Source: Marinirhabdus gelatinilytica (GTDB taxonomy: Bacteria > Bacteroidota > Bacteroidia > Flavobacteriales > Flavobacteriaceae). Taken from it: a DNA stretch of 64,000 bases. Below, piece after piece: positions 8,251-17,298 of this stretch (position 1 is the stretch's first letter; every line of letters begins with the position of its first letter). The notes below the pieces were generated by a model, which did no database searches, was not told where the DNA came from, and worked only from the letters and a program-made list of their open reading frames with translations. The stretch lies in the NCBI RefSeq assembly GCF_003353425.1, contig NZ_QRAO01000001.1, positions 248,001 to 312,000 on the forward strand, read 5' to 3'. Position numbers and translations under genes: made by a program.

Positions 8251-8703
8251 ATGAAAACCCCCCAAAGATTTGAAACGGCCATACATAAATTGTACACTGC
8301 CTTCCACAACAACAGCTTGCATCCACAATGTTGCAAGCAGTGTGCCGTGGGAACCTTGTTGGACGGTAAGGAATTCTGGAAACATTTAAGTGACGACCAT
8401 GGGAGCTACCAATTAAATTATGTGGGCCGCGTACACGAAGCAATGGGTAGGACGTTCAATGGGTATTCGCCTTCACAATTGCTTCAAATTGAAAGAGCTT
8501 TTTTACGTGGCTGTGGGTACCAATTACCATTGCACCACTCCCATTTCACACCAACCCAACCCAAGGACACAGATGTTCTTTTCGAAGGGCTCCAGGCAGC
8601 TATACAAGTATTGTACGCTATGGAAGGGTTGGACTACGACACCTCTCATCTCTATGGTATTCCTTCAGAAAAAATTACTGCCAAGGCATATTCAATACAG
8701 TAA
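8251..8703 (+). CDS. Conserved flavobacterial protein of unknown function (sometimes labelled NqrF-like)
   Basis: 150 residues, no signal peptide and no membrane helix. A cysteine cluster near residues 28-33 (CCKQCAVG) is followed by 'LNYVGRVHEAMGRTFNGYSPSQLLQIE'. I recall homologues in flavobacteria carrying a database label of Na+-translocating NADH-quinone reductase subunit F, but nothing here resembles the FAD or 2Fe-2S domains of NqrF, so I would not use that name. The function is unknown; a metal-binding role for the cysteines is possible. Confidence 0.7.
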   Translation: MKTPQRFETAIHKLYTAFHNNSLHPQCCKQCAVGTLLDGKEFWKHLSDDHGSYQLNYVGRVHEAMGRTFNGYSPSQLLQIERAFLRGCGYQLPLHHSHFTPTQPKDTDVLFEGLQAAIQVLYAMEGLDYDTSHLYGIPSEKITAKAYSIQ

Positions 8704-8812
8704 TACAGTGGTTGCGCCAGTATACCAAAACACATACGTTTAACAAAATTTTGTGCAAAACCCAGCCTATTGCTTTGTATATTAGTAATGTAACAAAAAA
8801 CCATACATTCTC

Positions 8813-9319
8813 ATGAAATATTTAGTACTATCGCTCCTAGCCATTTCACTTGTTTTTACATCTTGTGAAGACAAAGAAAAAACCGACCTGATGGCGCAAT
8901 ACGACACCCTTTTGAACCAACGTGATAGCATTATGACACATCACGAAAATTTTGTGGAAATGCACGAGAGTCTCTCTGCTGCACACAAAAAACTGAGCCA
9001 ACAATTGGAAGGCATGACTATAAACGACTCCACAGTTCTGGAAAAACTAGCACGACACGAAGCTATTTTTGCTGAACACGAAGCCAATATGAAAGGACAT
9101 GCTTCCTTAAAGGACTCTCACAAAGACCTAAAATCCAACTTTATGGACGGGACCATGAGCAAAGATGCAATGAAAGCACAAATTGATGAAATGAAAGAAC
9201 AACATGGAACAATGATGAACCATCATGATAAAATGATGCGGGAGCATGAGGCCATTAAAGAGGAGCATGAGGAAATCATGAAAAACCTGAATAGCTACGG
9301 CACCAAAGACGAAAGCTAG
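8813..9319 (+). CDS. His/Met-rich coiled-coil lipoprotein
   Basis: 168 residues. The N-terminus is a lipoprotein signal peptide ending in a lipobox at about residues 15-19 (FTSC, lipid on the Cys). The mature part is a long charged helix with regularly spaced His and Met, for example HHENF, EMHESL, RHEAIF, NHHDKMM and REHEAI. That spacing suggests a coiled coil that could bind metal (Cu, Zn or Ni) on the cell envelope. Metal binding is inference. A terminator follows, so it is a single-gene unit. Confidence 0.75.
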   Translation: MKYLVLSLLAISLVFTSCEDKEKTDLMAQYDTLLNQRDSIMTHHENFVEMHESLSAAHKKLSQQLEGMTINDSTVLEKLARHEAIFAEHEANMKGHASLKDSHKDLKSNFMDGTMSKDAMKAQIDEMKEQHGTMMNHHDKMMREHEAIKEEHEEIMKNLNSYGTKDES

Positions 9320-9346
9320 ATTTTAAATAGTAAAAATGATAACTCT

Positions 9347-9381
9347 ATGGACAGTTTAAAGTTACAAACTGTCCATTTTTA
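9347..9381 (+). terminator. Rho-independent terminator after the lipoprotein gene
   Basis: An 11-bp perfect stem (ATGGACAGTTT / AAACTGTCCAT) with an 8-base loop is followed by a run of T residues. Confidence 0.85.
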
Positions 9382-9392
9382 ATATAATTGAT

Positions 9393-10106
9393 ATGGATAA
9401 ACAACCCAAATTCAGTAATTTAAAAGCATTGTACATTAACTGTACCCTCAAGAAAACACCCAGAATGAGCCATACCAAGGCATTAATGGATGTCTCTATA
9501 AACATCATGCGAAGCGAAGGTGTAACGGTAGAGTATTTACGCTTCGTAAACCACGATATTGCCTATGGGGTATATCATGATATGACGGAGCACGGCGCCG
9601 ATAAGGATGAATGGCCCGAAATCTGGGAAAAAGTGGAAGACGCCGATATTTTGGTAATCGGGACCCCTATCTGGTTGGGTGAAAAATCCTCTGTGGCCAC
9701 AAAACTCATTGAGCGACTCTATGCCGAAAGTGGAAAACGTAACGAAAAAGGCCAGTATTATTTCTACGGAAAAGTAGGTGGATGCATCATAACCGGCAAC
9801 GAGGACGGTATTAAACATGTAGCTATGGGAACACTCTACGCACTCCAGCACATAGGCTACAGCATCCCCCCACAAGCCGATTGTGGATGGATTGGCGAGG
9901 CAGGGCCAGGCCCCAGTTACAATGATGAAGAAAGCGGAGCCAAGAACAACGATTTTACCAACCGTAACACTACTTTTATGACCTATAACCTATTACACTT
10001 GGCCAAAATGTTGAAAGACCAAGGAGGCTATCCCTCCTATGGAAACTCCCGTGGCGATTGGGACGATGGCACCCGCTGGAATTTTGAAAACCCAGAATAT
10101 AGATAA
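9393..10106 (+). CDS. Flavodoxin-family / NAD(P)H-dependent FMN reductase
   Basis: 237 residues. The N-terminal strand 'LKALYINCTLK' and the following Thr-Pro-rich loop form the FMN phosphate-binding region of NADPH-dependent FMN reductases. 'ADILVIGTPIWLGEKSS' is the second flavin loop, with its Trp over the isoalloxazine ring. 'CIITGNEDGIKH' is the third conserved block. It probably reduces quinones or a flavin in the cytoplasm; the physiological acceptor is unknown. A DUF1206 membrane protein gene follows 20 bases downstream. Confidence 0.85.
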   Translation: MDKQPKFSNLKALYINCTLKKTPRMSHTKALMDVSINIMRSEGVTVEYLRFVNHDIAYGVYHDMTEHGADKDEWPEIWEKVEDADILVIGTPIWLGEKSSVATKLIERLYAESGKRNEKGQYYFYGKVGGCIITGNEDGIKHVAMGTLYALQHIGYSIPPQADCGWIGEAGPGPSYNDEESGAKNNDFTNRNTTFMTYNLLHLAKMLKDQGGYPSYGNSRGDWDDGTRWNFENPEYR

Positions 10107-10126
10107 GTTTTTAAAAAAGATCGAAT

Positions 10127-10894
10127 ATGTCTAAACGAAACAAATTTGCCCGCATAGGGATGGCAACCAAAGGATTGGTCTATTTACTATTGGGTGGGCT
10201 CACGGCTTTTTCGGCATTTGGTTGGGGTGGTGAAAAGGCGGGCAGTAGTGCCGCTATAGACTTTCTATCCAATAGGATATTTGGGCAAGTACTCTTGGTA
10301 GTTACCGCCATAGGGCTGTTGGGATATCTGTTTTTTCGTTGGAGGGAATCTTTTATTGGTGACTTTGAAGACAAGAACAAAGCCGTGGCTATCGTTACCA
10401 GGATAGCATATTTTGGAAGCGGTCTGTTTTACGGTCTCCTTGCATTTTCGGCACTTAAAAGTGTTATTGGTATGCAAAGTTCAGACAAGAGTAGTTTTGG
10501 TTTAACCGACCTACTCAACTCAGAATACGGATTATATATAGCTATTGTAATTGGGGTTATAGTGACCGTAAAGGCTGGTTATGAATTTTACCGTGCATTT
10601 TCAGGTTCTTTTAAGGAAAAAGTGAGTAAGGCAGAACTTTCAAAAAGCGAACATGACAAAGTGTTGAAAGCTGGTTTAGTGGGCCATACGGCAAGGGGTG
10701 TTGTTTTTGGGATTTTGGCTTTTCTTTTCTATAAAGCGGCGTTTTCTAGAAGCCGTGACGGTATGGGGCAGGAAGAAGCATTTTCTTTTATTGAAGATAC
10801 TTTCGGCTGGGTTATCTTGGCGGTTATTGCTTTGGGTGTGGTTATCTATGGAGTGTTTATGATGATTTCAGCAAGATATAGCGCTATTGAATAG
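10127..10894 (+). CDS. DUF1206 multi-pass membrane protein
   Basis: 255 residues, about six membrane helices arranged as three repeats of two helices. Each repeat begins with an aromatic/Ala-Arg-x-G motif: KFARIGMATKGLVYLLLG, ITRIAYFGSGLFYGLLAF-like, and AGLVGHTARGVVFGILAF. This internal triplication is the hallmark of DUF1206. The function is unknown. Its stop is immediately next to the stop of the convergent acyltransferase gene, leaving no room for a separate terminator. Confidence 0.88.
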   Translation: MSKRNKFARIGMATKGLVYLLLGGLTAFSAFGWGGEKAGSSAAIDFLSNRIFGQVLLVVTAIGLLGYLFFRWRESFIGDFEDKNKAVAIVTRIAYFGSGLFYGLLAFSALKSVIGMQSSDKSSFGLTDLLNSEYGLYIAIVIGVIVTVKAGYEFYRAFSGSFKEKVSKAELSKSEHDKVLKAGLVGHTARGVVFGILAFLFYKAAFSRSRDGMGQEEAFSFIEDTFGWVILAVIALGVVIYGVFMMISARYSAIE

Positions 10895-12715
10895 TTATTC
10901 CTCTTCTGAAGATTTTGACCCATTGCTATATTTTTTCTCCAATTCGGCCTGAAACTCCTCCATCACAGGTTTAACGGTACTCTCGGGCAAATCGGCAATA
11001 CGAATGTACATCAACCCATCCACCGCATTGTTGAAGAGCGGATCTACGTTGAACGCCACCACTTTTGCATTCTGTTTTATGTACTTTTTAATGAGCACGG
11101 GAAGCCGTAAGGCACCTGGCTCTACCTCATCGATGAGTTTATCAAATTTGTTGAGGTCTGCTTCACTTTCGTCAAAAATAAAGTCCTTGTCGGCATCCTT
11201 CAGCTTTACTTTATATTCCTTTTTCGGTTTAATGTACTGTGCTACATAGGGATCGTAATAGTTGGATTTCATAAACTCGATCATCAAACTCTTACTGAAT
11301 TCTGAAAACTTGTTGCTTATGCTCACCCCGCCAATTAAAAAACGGTGCTCTGGGTAACGCAAAGTGGTATGTACAATACCCTTCCACAATAGGAACAACG
11401 GCATAGGGCGCTGTTGGTATTCCTTGATGATAAAAGCGCGGCCCATCTCAATACTTTTGCTCATCATATCATGCAACTCTGGTTCGAAACGGAACAGATC
11501 CTGCAAGTAAAAACCATCTATCCCATAAGCGGCATAAATCTTAGAACCCAAGCCCATGCGGTATGCCCCAGCAATTTTCTTTGCATCATTGTCCCACAGG
11601 AACATATGGTGGTAGTGGTTATCAAACTTATCTATGTCTATTGCATTGTTGGTCCCTTCACCCACTTCACGGAAAGTAATCTCTCTTAAACGACCTATTT
11701 CCAAGAGAATATTGGGAATACTCTCGGTAGCGGCAAGAAAGACTTCATAATTTTTACTCTCTAACAATCGCTTATCATTAGAGCGGAGTACCTTTATCTC
11801 TGCTTCAATATTGGTAACAGGAACGGGACCAGCTATTTTTTTAGGCAGTTTGGGAAGTTTTATGGTTTTGGGGAGGGTATTGAGCAGTTTTTTCTTTTGG
11901 AATGGATTGGCGAGTACATACGTTTTCTTCCGCAAAAATTCTGTATAGCTTTCTAAAGACTCATGTTCTTTTTGGTCTTGGATTGAAATAGGGTTACCAA
12001 TGCGCACTTTTAGGGTTCTTTCTTTTTGGGAGAGCAGTTCGCTAGGTAATTTTGCCGTGCGCAGGGTATCGCTCACCTTGGCCCAACGATAAAAGGACTT
12101 GCTGTTCCTTCCGTGGAAATAGATGGGTATTACCGGAACTTCTGCTTTTTTTATAAGTTTCATTGCAGCTGGCTCCCAAGACCTGTCTATAATAATATGG
12201 TCTTCCTTTTGTGTAGAAACCTCCCCGGCGGGAAATACCCCAAGGGGTTGTCCGTCCCCTAAATGTTGCAGTGCCGTTTTAAAGGCCATTATACTATTAT
12301 GTGCCTCTTTGTGGTCCTCAAAAGGGTTCACGGGCATTACATAAGGTTTCAATGGCTCGATGCGGTGCAATAAAAAATTTGCTATAATCTTATAGTCCGG
12401 ACGGTGTTCCAAAAGTAGTTTCAGCAATAAAATCCCGTCAATTCCCCCTAAAGGGTGGTTGGAAATGGTGATGAACGGACCGGATTTTGGAATACGCTTT
12501 AAGTCTTCTTCGGGAATTTCAAAATCTACTTCAAACTCTTCCAAAAGTGCATCTATAAATTCAAGACCGCTTAAATGCTTGTTGCGGTCGTAAATTTTAT
12601 TACATGTGGAAATGTTCAGCACCTTCATGACGGACCAGCCCATTAAGGTTCCAAAAAAGCCAAATTTATCGACTTTTAATGCTTTGGCAATTTCTTTTGA
12701 AGTGACTAATCCCAT
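10895..12715 (-). CDS. Two-domain acyltransferase: PlsC-like plus OlsB/GNAT-like
   Basis: 606 residues. The N-terminal half (about 60-290) is a PlsC-type lysophospholipid acyltransferase with the SNHPLGGID version of the HX4D catalytic motif and FPAGEVST as the acceptor-binding block. The C-terminal half (about 310-520) resembles the hemolysin/OlsB N-acyltransferase fold, with 'FREVGEGTNNAIDIDKFDNH' and 'AGAYRMGLG'. Both halves act on lipids, so a role in making ornithine- or glycine-type aminolipids is plausible in Bacteroidota. The exact product is inferred. Confidence 0.82.
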   Translation of the reverse strand: MGLVTSKEIAKALKVDKFGFFGTLMGWSVMKVLNISTCNKIYDRNKHLSGLEFIDALLEEFEVDFEIPEEDLKRIPKSGPFITISNHPLGGIDGILLLKLLLEHRPDYKIIANFLLHRIEPLKPYVMPVNPFEDHKEAHNSIMAFKTALQHLGDGQPLGVFPAGEVSTQKEDHIIIDRSWEPAAMKLIKKAEVPVIPIYFHGRNSKSFYRWAKVSDTLRTAKLPSELLSQKERTLKVRIGNPISIQDQKEHESLESYTEFLRKKTYVLANPFQKKKLLNTLPKTIKLPKLPKKIAGPVPVTNIEAEIKVLRSNDKRLLESKNYEVFLAATESIPNILLEIGRLREITFREVGEGTNNAIDIDKFDNHYHHMFLWDNDAKKIAGAYRMGLGSKIYAAYGIDGFYLQDLFRFEPELHDMMSKSIEMGRAFIIKEYQQRPMPLFLLWKGIVHTTLRYPEHRFLIGGVSISNKFSEFSKSLMIEFMKSNYYDPYVAQYIKPKKEYKVKLKDADKDFIFDESEADLNKFDKLIDEVEPGALRLPVLIKKYIKQNAKVVAFNVDPLFNNAVDGLMYIRIADLPESTVKPVMEEFQAELEKKYSNGSKSSEEE

Positions 12716-12737
12716 CTGGTTTGGTTGTTGTGCGTAA

Positions 12738-12745
12738 CAAAGATA
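12738..12745 (-). promoter_or_regulatory. -7 box TATCTTTG for the acyltransferase gene
   Basis: On the minus strand this is a perfect match to the Bacteroidota -7 element TAnnTTTG, 22 bases upstream of the ATG. TTGG/GTTG-like sequences lie where a -33 element is expected. Confidence 0.6.
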
Positions 12746-12757
12746 GCGAAACGCCCG

Positions 12758-14014
12758 CTATTCTTTAACAACCAATTGTACCGTGCCACGGCTTTCCTGT
12801 TTCAATAAAAGCTCCTTGTCCTTGACCAGTGCCTTGATTTGTTTTGGCTGGGCATGCCGTATGGTGTAGAGTGTCACGTTTTCGTTCCACCGTACCTTAA
12901 AGGTGCTGCGCAGTTTATTCAGCAAAGGTTCTAAGGTATCGTATTTATTGTCCACACAAACCGAAAAACTGATCGCAGAATTCTGGATGAGCTCTACCTT
13001 CATCTTAAATTCGTGCAACCATTTAAAAACGTTACCAATATGGTCTTCCATCATAAAATTAAAATCCAACGAGGACAGTGAAATAAGCACTTGGTTTCGT
13101 TTTAAAATGAAACAGGACACCATAGGCTCCAGGGTAACGCCCTTCCCTACACAAGTACCCTCATCCAACGGATTGAGAAACGATTTTACAAAAAGTGGTA
13201 TTTCCTTTCGCTGGAGCGGTTGCAACGTTTTGGGGTGAATTACCGAGGCCCCGTAGAAAGCCAACTCTATGGCCTCACGATATGAAATCTGGTTTAAAAG
13301 TGTTGTCTTGCTGAAATATCTCGGGTCCGCATTGAGCACCCCAGGAACATCCTTCCAGATAATAACACCGTCCGCATTTAAGCAATAGGCAAAAATGGCC
13401 GCTGTGTAGTCGCTCCCCTCACGCCCAAGGGTTGTAGTAAAGTTATTGTTTCCCTCCGCACCCAAAAAACCTTGTGTAACGGTGATTCCCTGTTTTGAAA
13501 CTTTGTTTGAAATATTCTGTTGTGTAACCTCCCAATCTACCTTCGCGTCCCGGTATTTGTTATCGGTAATAATACAATTACGCACATCCAGCCAGGTATT
13601 TGCAATACCAACGTGGTTTAAATATGCTGAAACAATAGAGGTTGAAATAAGCTCGCCAAAACACACTACTTGATCGTACACAAAAGCATGGTTTGTAGAT
13701 TTGTTCTGCTGAAGGAACTGGCCTAATTCGGTAACCAATTCTTGCAATCTAGAGAAGATAGGGTGTGATGCATTGTTGAACAACTCTTTCAGGATAGGTA
13801 GGTGATAGTCCAGTAAGAGTTGTTGCGATTCTCTATAAGAACCAGGCTCCTTAAAATATCTGGTCACCACGCCTTCTAGGGCATTTGTCATTTTACCCAT
13901 AGCCGATACTACCACTACTAGATCCTCTTCTTCTGTCTTTTGTAAAACAGTAGCCACGTTTTTTACACCCTGGGCATCCTTTACCGATGCACCACCAAAT
14001 TTAAATACCTTCAA
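12758..14014 (-). CDS. Aspartate kinase (monofunctional)
   Basis: 418 residues. The amino-acid-kinase domain opens with the ATP-binding KFGGASV motif at residue 5. The middle contains 'TTLGREGSDYTAAIFAY', and the end of the kinase part reads 'IHPKTLQPLQRKEIPLFVKSF'. The C-terminal 130 residues correspond to ACT-type regulatory domains. The enzyme phosphorylates aspartate at the entry to lysine, threonine and methionine synthesis. There is no homoserine dehydrogenase fusion. The start overlaps the upstream GNAT gene stop by four bases (ATGA). Confidence 0.93.
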   Translation of the reverse strand: MKVFKFGGASVKDAQGVKNVATVLQKTEEEDLVVVVSAMGKMTNALEGVVTRYFKEPGSYRESQQLLLDYHLPILKELFNNASHPIFSRLQELVTELGQFLQQNKSTNHAFVYDQVVCFGELISTSIVSAYLNHVGIANTWLDVRNCIITDNKYRDAKVDWEVTQQNISNKVSKQGITVTQGFLGAEGNNNFTTTLGREGSDYTAAIFAYCLNADGVIIWKDVPGVLNADPRYFSKTTLLNQISYREAIELAFYGASVIHPKTLQPLQRKEIPLFVKSFLNPLDEGTCVGKGVTLEPMVSCFILKRNQVLISLSSLDFNFMMEDHIGNVFKWLHEFKMKVELIQNSAISFSVCVDNKYDTLEPLLNKLRSTFKVRWNENVTLYTIRHAQPKQIKALVKDKELLLKQESRGTVQLVVKE

Positions 14015-14481
14015 GAGTTATATTTTTTGAGTTCTTGTTCGTTCATTTCAACCAGCCACCAATCTTTATGAAAAATGGCTTTGTGTTTTTCATACATAGC
14101 AATAGCTCCCTTGTTCCAGTCCAACACAATCCACTCGGCTCTTCGTACGCCTTGCGCTCTTGCATAGCCCATCACTTTTTTGAACAGTTCACTACCTATT
14201 CCGTTACCACGATACGCCTTATTAACCACCAAATCTTCTAGGTGTACTGTTCTTCCTTTCCAAGTAGAAAACCTAAAATATACCAGTGCCATCCCAACAA
14301 TATTGTTTTCAACCTCAGCTACAAAACAAGTAAAAAGATTGTTCTCAAAACCTTCTCGTTCCAGTTCTGCAACGGTAACTTCAACTGCATTGGGTTCATT
14401 TTCAAAAGCTGCAAGTTCCTTGATAAGCTCCAAAACCTGGGGCATATCCTGTTTTTCGGCTTTACGTATTGCAGTGTTCAT
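14011..14481 (-). CDS. GNAT family N-acetyltransferase
   Basis: 156 residues, a single GNAT domain. 'IRKAEKQDMPQVLELIKELA' is the N-terminal helix. 'VHLEDLVVNKAYRGNGIGSELFK' contains the acetyl-CoA pyrophosphate-binding Arg/Gly-x-Gly loop. 'AEWIVLDWNKGAIAMYEK' is the C-terminal strand-helix with the usual W/N and Tyr. It is similar to diamine/polyamine-type acetyltransferases, but the substrate is not certain. It is first in an operon with aspartate kinase and divergent from fbp. Confidence 0.88.
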   Translation of the reverse strand: MNTAIRKAEKQDMPQVLELIKELAAFENEPNAVEVTVAELEREGFENNLFTCFVAEVENNIVGMALVYFRFSTWKGRTVHLEDLVVNKAYRGNGIGSELFKKVMGYARAQGVRRAEWIVLDWNKGAIAMYEKHKAIFHKDWWLVEMNEQELKKYNS

Positions 14482-14498
14482 TTGTTGGTTTTAGAGTG

Positions 14499-14536
14499 CA
14501 AATATCGGTTGTATTTCTTAAAATTCCCGATATTTG
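14499..14536. promoter_or_regulatory. Divergent promoter region with 10-bp inverted repeat (GNAT/aspartate kinase versus fbp)
   Basis: CAAATATCGG (14499-14508) and CCGATATTTG (14527-14536) form a perfect inverted repeat between the two divergent ATGs. Each arm contains GATATTTG, one mismatch from the TAnnTTTG -7 consensus, and each reads toward its own gene. The symmetric placement suggests two back-to-back promoters and possibly a shared regulator site. Confidence 0.5.
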
Positions 14537-14563
14537 TGGCAAATCTAAGCATCACGGGCACTC

Positions 14564-15568
14564 ATGGGAAAACAAAACAAAACCTTAGGCGAATTTATAA
14601 TTGAAAATCAAGAAGAGTTCAAGTATTCTTCTGGTGAGCTTTCAAGATTGATCAATTCGATTCGGCTGGCCGCAAAGGTGGTGAACCACGAAGTGAACAA
14701 AGCAGGCCTGGTAGATATTTTGGGTGCCGCCGGTGAAACTAACATCCAAGGAGAGGATCAGCAAAAACTGGATGTATATGCAAATGAGGCCTTTATAAAA
14801 ACACTTACCAATAGAGAAATTGTGTGCGGTATTGCAAGTGAGGAGGAAGACGATTTTATTACCATTACAGGTCGAAACCAAAAAAACGACAACAAATATG
14901 TAGTGCTCATAGACCCGTTGGACGGTTCTTCGAACATTGATGTAAACGTATCGGTAGGGACCATTTTTTCAATATACAGGAGAGTTACACCCACAGGGAC
15001 TCCCGTTACTTTGGAAGACTTTCTGCAGCCCGGGAAAAATCAGGTAGCGGCAGGCTATATTGTATATGGCACCTCTACCATGATTGTGTATTCCACAGGG
15101 CATGGGGTAAATGGTTTTACGCTAAACCCAGCAATTGGCACCTATTATCTTTCGCATCCCAATATGGAACAACCTGAAGATGGTAACATCTACTCAGTCA
15201 ATGAAGGCAATTATGTGCATTTCCCACAGGGGGTGAAAAACTACATTAAATACTGCCAAAAAGAAGAAGACAATAGACCCTATACAGCACGCTATATTGG
15301 TTCTTTGGTTTCCGATTTCCATAGAAACCTAATAAAAGGGGGCATTTACATTTACCCGAGCACTTCCAAGGATCCTGAAGGAAAGCTCCGCCTTTTATAC
15401 GAGTGCAACCCCATTGCCTATCTTGCCGAACAAGCCGGTGGGAGCGCCAGTAACGGATTTGAACGAATCTTGGACATACAGCCCACAAAATTACACCAAC
15501 GCGTTCCTTTTTTCTGCGGAAGTAAAAATATGGTATCCAAGGCCGAAGAATTCATGAAAAATTCATGA
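14564..15568 (+). CDS. fbp: Class 1 fructose-1,6-bisphosphatase
   Basis: 334 residues, normal length. The metal/phosphate-binding motif [12 protein letters not shown] (about residue 115), the upstream Glu-Glu of 'IASEEED', and '[19 protein letters not shown]' with the C-terminal '[12 protein letters not shown]' block are all present. It hydrolyses fructose-1,6-bisphosphate to fructose-6-phosphate in gluconeogenesis; this is a cytoplasmic, usually tetrameric, Mg2+ enzyme. It is transcribed away from aspartate kinase, an arrangement I recall as frequent in flavobacteria. Confidence 0.95.
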   Translation: MGKQNKTLGEFIIENQEEFKYSSGELSRLINSIRLAAKVVNHEVNKAGLVDILGAAGETNIQGEDQQKLDVYANEAFIKTLTNREIVCGIASEEEDDFITITGRNQKNDNKYVVLIDPLDGSSNIDVNVSVGTIFSIYRRVTPTGTPVTLEDFLQPGKNQVAAGYIVYGTSTMIVYSTGHGVNGFTLNPAIGTYYLSHPNMEQPEDGNIYSVNEGNYVHFPQGVKNYIKYCQKEEDNRPYTARYIGSLVSDFHRNLIKGGIYIYPSTSKDPEGKLRLLYECNPIAYLAEQAGGSASNGFERILDIQPTKLHQRVPFFCGSKNMVSKAEEFMKNS

Positions 15569-15631
15569 CCTCCAAGTTTATGGGGAGCCTAAGTGTTTTT
15601 TTCTTACATTTAACATAATAAATTAAACCAA

Positions 15632-15982
15632 ATGGCAAAGAAAAATACTCCTACAGAAAACAACAATCCTCTAGACTCAAACTCAAAGATCGAGGCTATT
15701 AAAAACCTCATTTTTGGAGAGAACATCCAAGAAATCGACAGTGAGTTCAATACCCTAAAAAAAGCGGTAGACGAGCAAAAGGCCCAACTTGAAAATTATA
15801 TAGACGAGGTTCGTAACGAGCTTATGCAATCCATAGACTCGCTTAGCACAGACGTTAACATACGCATTACAGATGTTGAAGATGCAATGACCGCCAAAAC
15901 TGAAGCGCTGGCAGAGAGCAAGGTAGACCGCAAACAACTGGGACAGCTCCTTATCTCCCTTGGGGAAAAGATTAGCAATTAA
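15632..15982 (+). CDS. Coiled-coil protein heading the small-GTPase locus
   Basis: 116 residues, no signal peptide. The first 20 residues are Asn/Thr-rich and likely disordered. Next comes 'IEAIKNLIFGENIQEIDSEFNTL', a motif I associate with RDLLLG-like headers in the B protein family encoded next. A heptad-patterned helix then runs to the end. In other bacteria similar segments appear fused in front of the B-type protein (recollection, not searched). The gene is 15 bases upstream of the B gene, so it is likely the first member of the operon. Function unknown. Confidence 0.7.
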   Translation: MAKKNTPTENNNPLDSNSKIEAIKNLIFGENIQEIDSEFNTLKKAVDEQKAQLENYIDEVRNELMQSIDSLSTDVNIRITDVEDAMTAKTEALAESKVDRKQLGQLLISLGEKISN

Positions 15983-15997
15983 AAAATCTTACACAAT

Positions 15998-16810
15998 ATG
16001 GTAAAGGAAGAGGACAAGCTGCAAATGCTACGTGACATCCTGTTGGTGGACGACAGGCAGGTAGCCAATGCCGTGAACCAGCGCCTCGATGTAATTACCC
16101 AAACCATTGAAGAACGTGCAAAACTGTCTGAAAAAGTAGACCCAATTATTCAGGAAAAGCTAGATGAATTTGTTGCCGAAATCCCCGTTACCCTAGGTCC
16201 CACAATTACAAAAACACTTAAAAAGGAAATTGCAAACTCACAGGATGCCGTGGTGGAGGCCCTCTATCCCATTATGGGAAAGATGATAAAACGGTATGTG
16301 CAAAACGAAATAAAAGTGCTTTCCGAAACCATCAACAAAAAGGTGAACAATACCTTCTCGCTCATTAGTCTAAAGAGAAAGATGCGGGCACGTTTTACAG
16401 GTGTAAAGGAAAGCGACCTCATCCTTGCGGAAGCAAATCCCCCAGCAATAAACGAAGTCTTCTTGATACAAAAAGGCTCCGGTATTCTGTTGGGCAACCA
16501 TAGCACTACCGAGACGGTGGACAAGGATATGATCTCTGGGATGCTCACTGCCATTAAGAGTTTTGTCGAGGATGCTTTTACCGGGGGTAACCAAAACCTC
16601 GAGAATATTGAGTACGAACTTTATACAATACACATTCAAAATTTTTATAATTTCTATATCGCCGTGGTGGTTTCAGGAAATTATACCCGCTCTTTCGAGA
16701 GCCAATTGGAAAACAAATTATTTAAACTTTCAAAAAAACTCTCCCCTAGCGTTTCACATCTCTCAAGAGAAGAAACCGATTCTTTTTTGGAAAAATTCTT
16801 CAAAAAATGA
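15998..16810 (+). CDS. Helical protein with Roadblock/longin-like C-terminal domain (putative small-GTPase regulator)
   Basis: 270 residues. About 1-140 are amphipathic helices with repeated 'NAVNQRLDVITQTIEER', 'VTLGPTITKTLKKEI' and 'VVEALYPIMGKMIKRYV' units. About 145-260 alternate strands and helices: 'INEVFLIQKGSGILLGN', then 'KDMISGMLTAIKSFVEDAF', then 'NFYIAVVVSGNY'. That order (strand-turn-strand, helix, strands, helix) fits a Roadblock/LC7 or longin-like module, a class that pairs with MglA/Ras-like GTPases. The stop overlaps the GTPase ATG by 4 bases. The fold assignment is inference from pattern only. Confidence 0.65.
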   Translation: MVKEEDKLQMLRDILLVDDRQVANAVNQRLDVITQTIEERAKLSEKVDPIIQEKLDEFVAEIPVTLGPTITKTLKKEIANSQDAVVEALYPIMGKMIKRYVQNEIKVLSETINKKVNNTFSLISLKRKMRARFTGVKESDLILAEANPPAINEVFLIQKGSGILLGNHSTTETVDKDMISGMLTAIKSFVEDAFTGGNQNLENIEYELYTIHIQNFYNFYIAVVVSGNYTRSFESQLENKLFKLSKKLSPSVSHLSREETDSFLEKFFKK

Positions 16811-17298
16811 AAATTTCAAAAAAAATAGTGCTGCTGGGGCAGTTTGGAGTAGGAAAGAGCTCACTTTTACGTAGGTTCTTGGAAAATGTATTTGAGACAG
16901 ATTACAAGCCCACGCTAGGCGTGCAGATAAAGAAAAAAATGCTGGATTTACCAAGCGGTGACAAACTATCTATGATAATTTGGGATCTAGAAGGGTTTAT
17001 GGCCATAGCAAAGGCAAGAGCATCCTATTTATTGGGATCAGAAGGTTTTATATATGTATTTGATGTAACTAGACCTATCACGTACGAAAACCTTGAACAA
17101 GAACTAGATTTCATAGCACTTAAATATAACAATGTAGCATTACAGGTTATTGGAAACAAGTGCGATCTTGAAAATCATGACATAGCAAAAAACCATCTTG
17201 AAAAAAAAGGAATAATGGTACACAGTTATGTTAGTGCCAAAACAGGGGAGGGTGTCCAAGAAGTATTTACAGACCTAGCCAAAAAACTATCGAAATGA
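16807..17298 (+). CDS. Rab/Ras-like small GTPase 1
   Basis: 163 residues, one G domain. G1 is GQFGVGKSS (11-19), a switch I Thr lies in PTLGV (about 36), G3 is WDLEG (59-63), G4 is NKCD (117-120) and G5 is SAK (143-145). The position equal to Ras Gly12 is Phe13, and the position equal to Ras Gln61 is Phe64, so intrinsic hydrolysis is expected to be slow or use another mechanism. No lipidation signal is visible. It overlaps both neighbours by four bases, so stoichiometric coupled synthesis is likely. Confidence 0.88.
   Translation: MKISKKIVLLGQFGVGKSSLLRRFLENVFETDYKPTLGVQIKKKMLDLPSGDKLSMIIWDLEGFMAIAKARASYLLGSEGFIYVFDVTRPITYENLEQELDFIALKYNNVALQVIGNKCDLENHDIAKNHLEKKGIMVHSYVSAKTGEGVQEVFTDLAKKLSK

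Noticed and set aside
8251-8703. NqrF (NADH-quinone reductase subunit F) identity
   Set aside because: The protein is 150 residues and shows no FAD- or NADH-binding motifs and no 2Fe-2S ligand pattern; the name used for homologues seems to be a propagated error.
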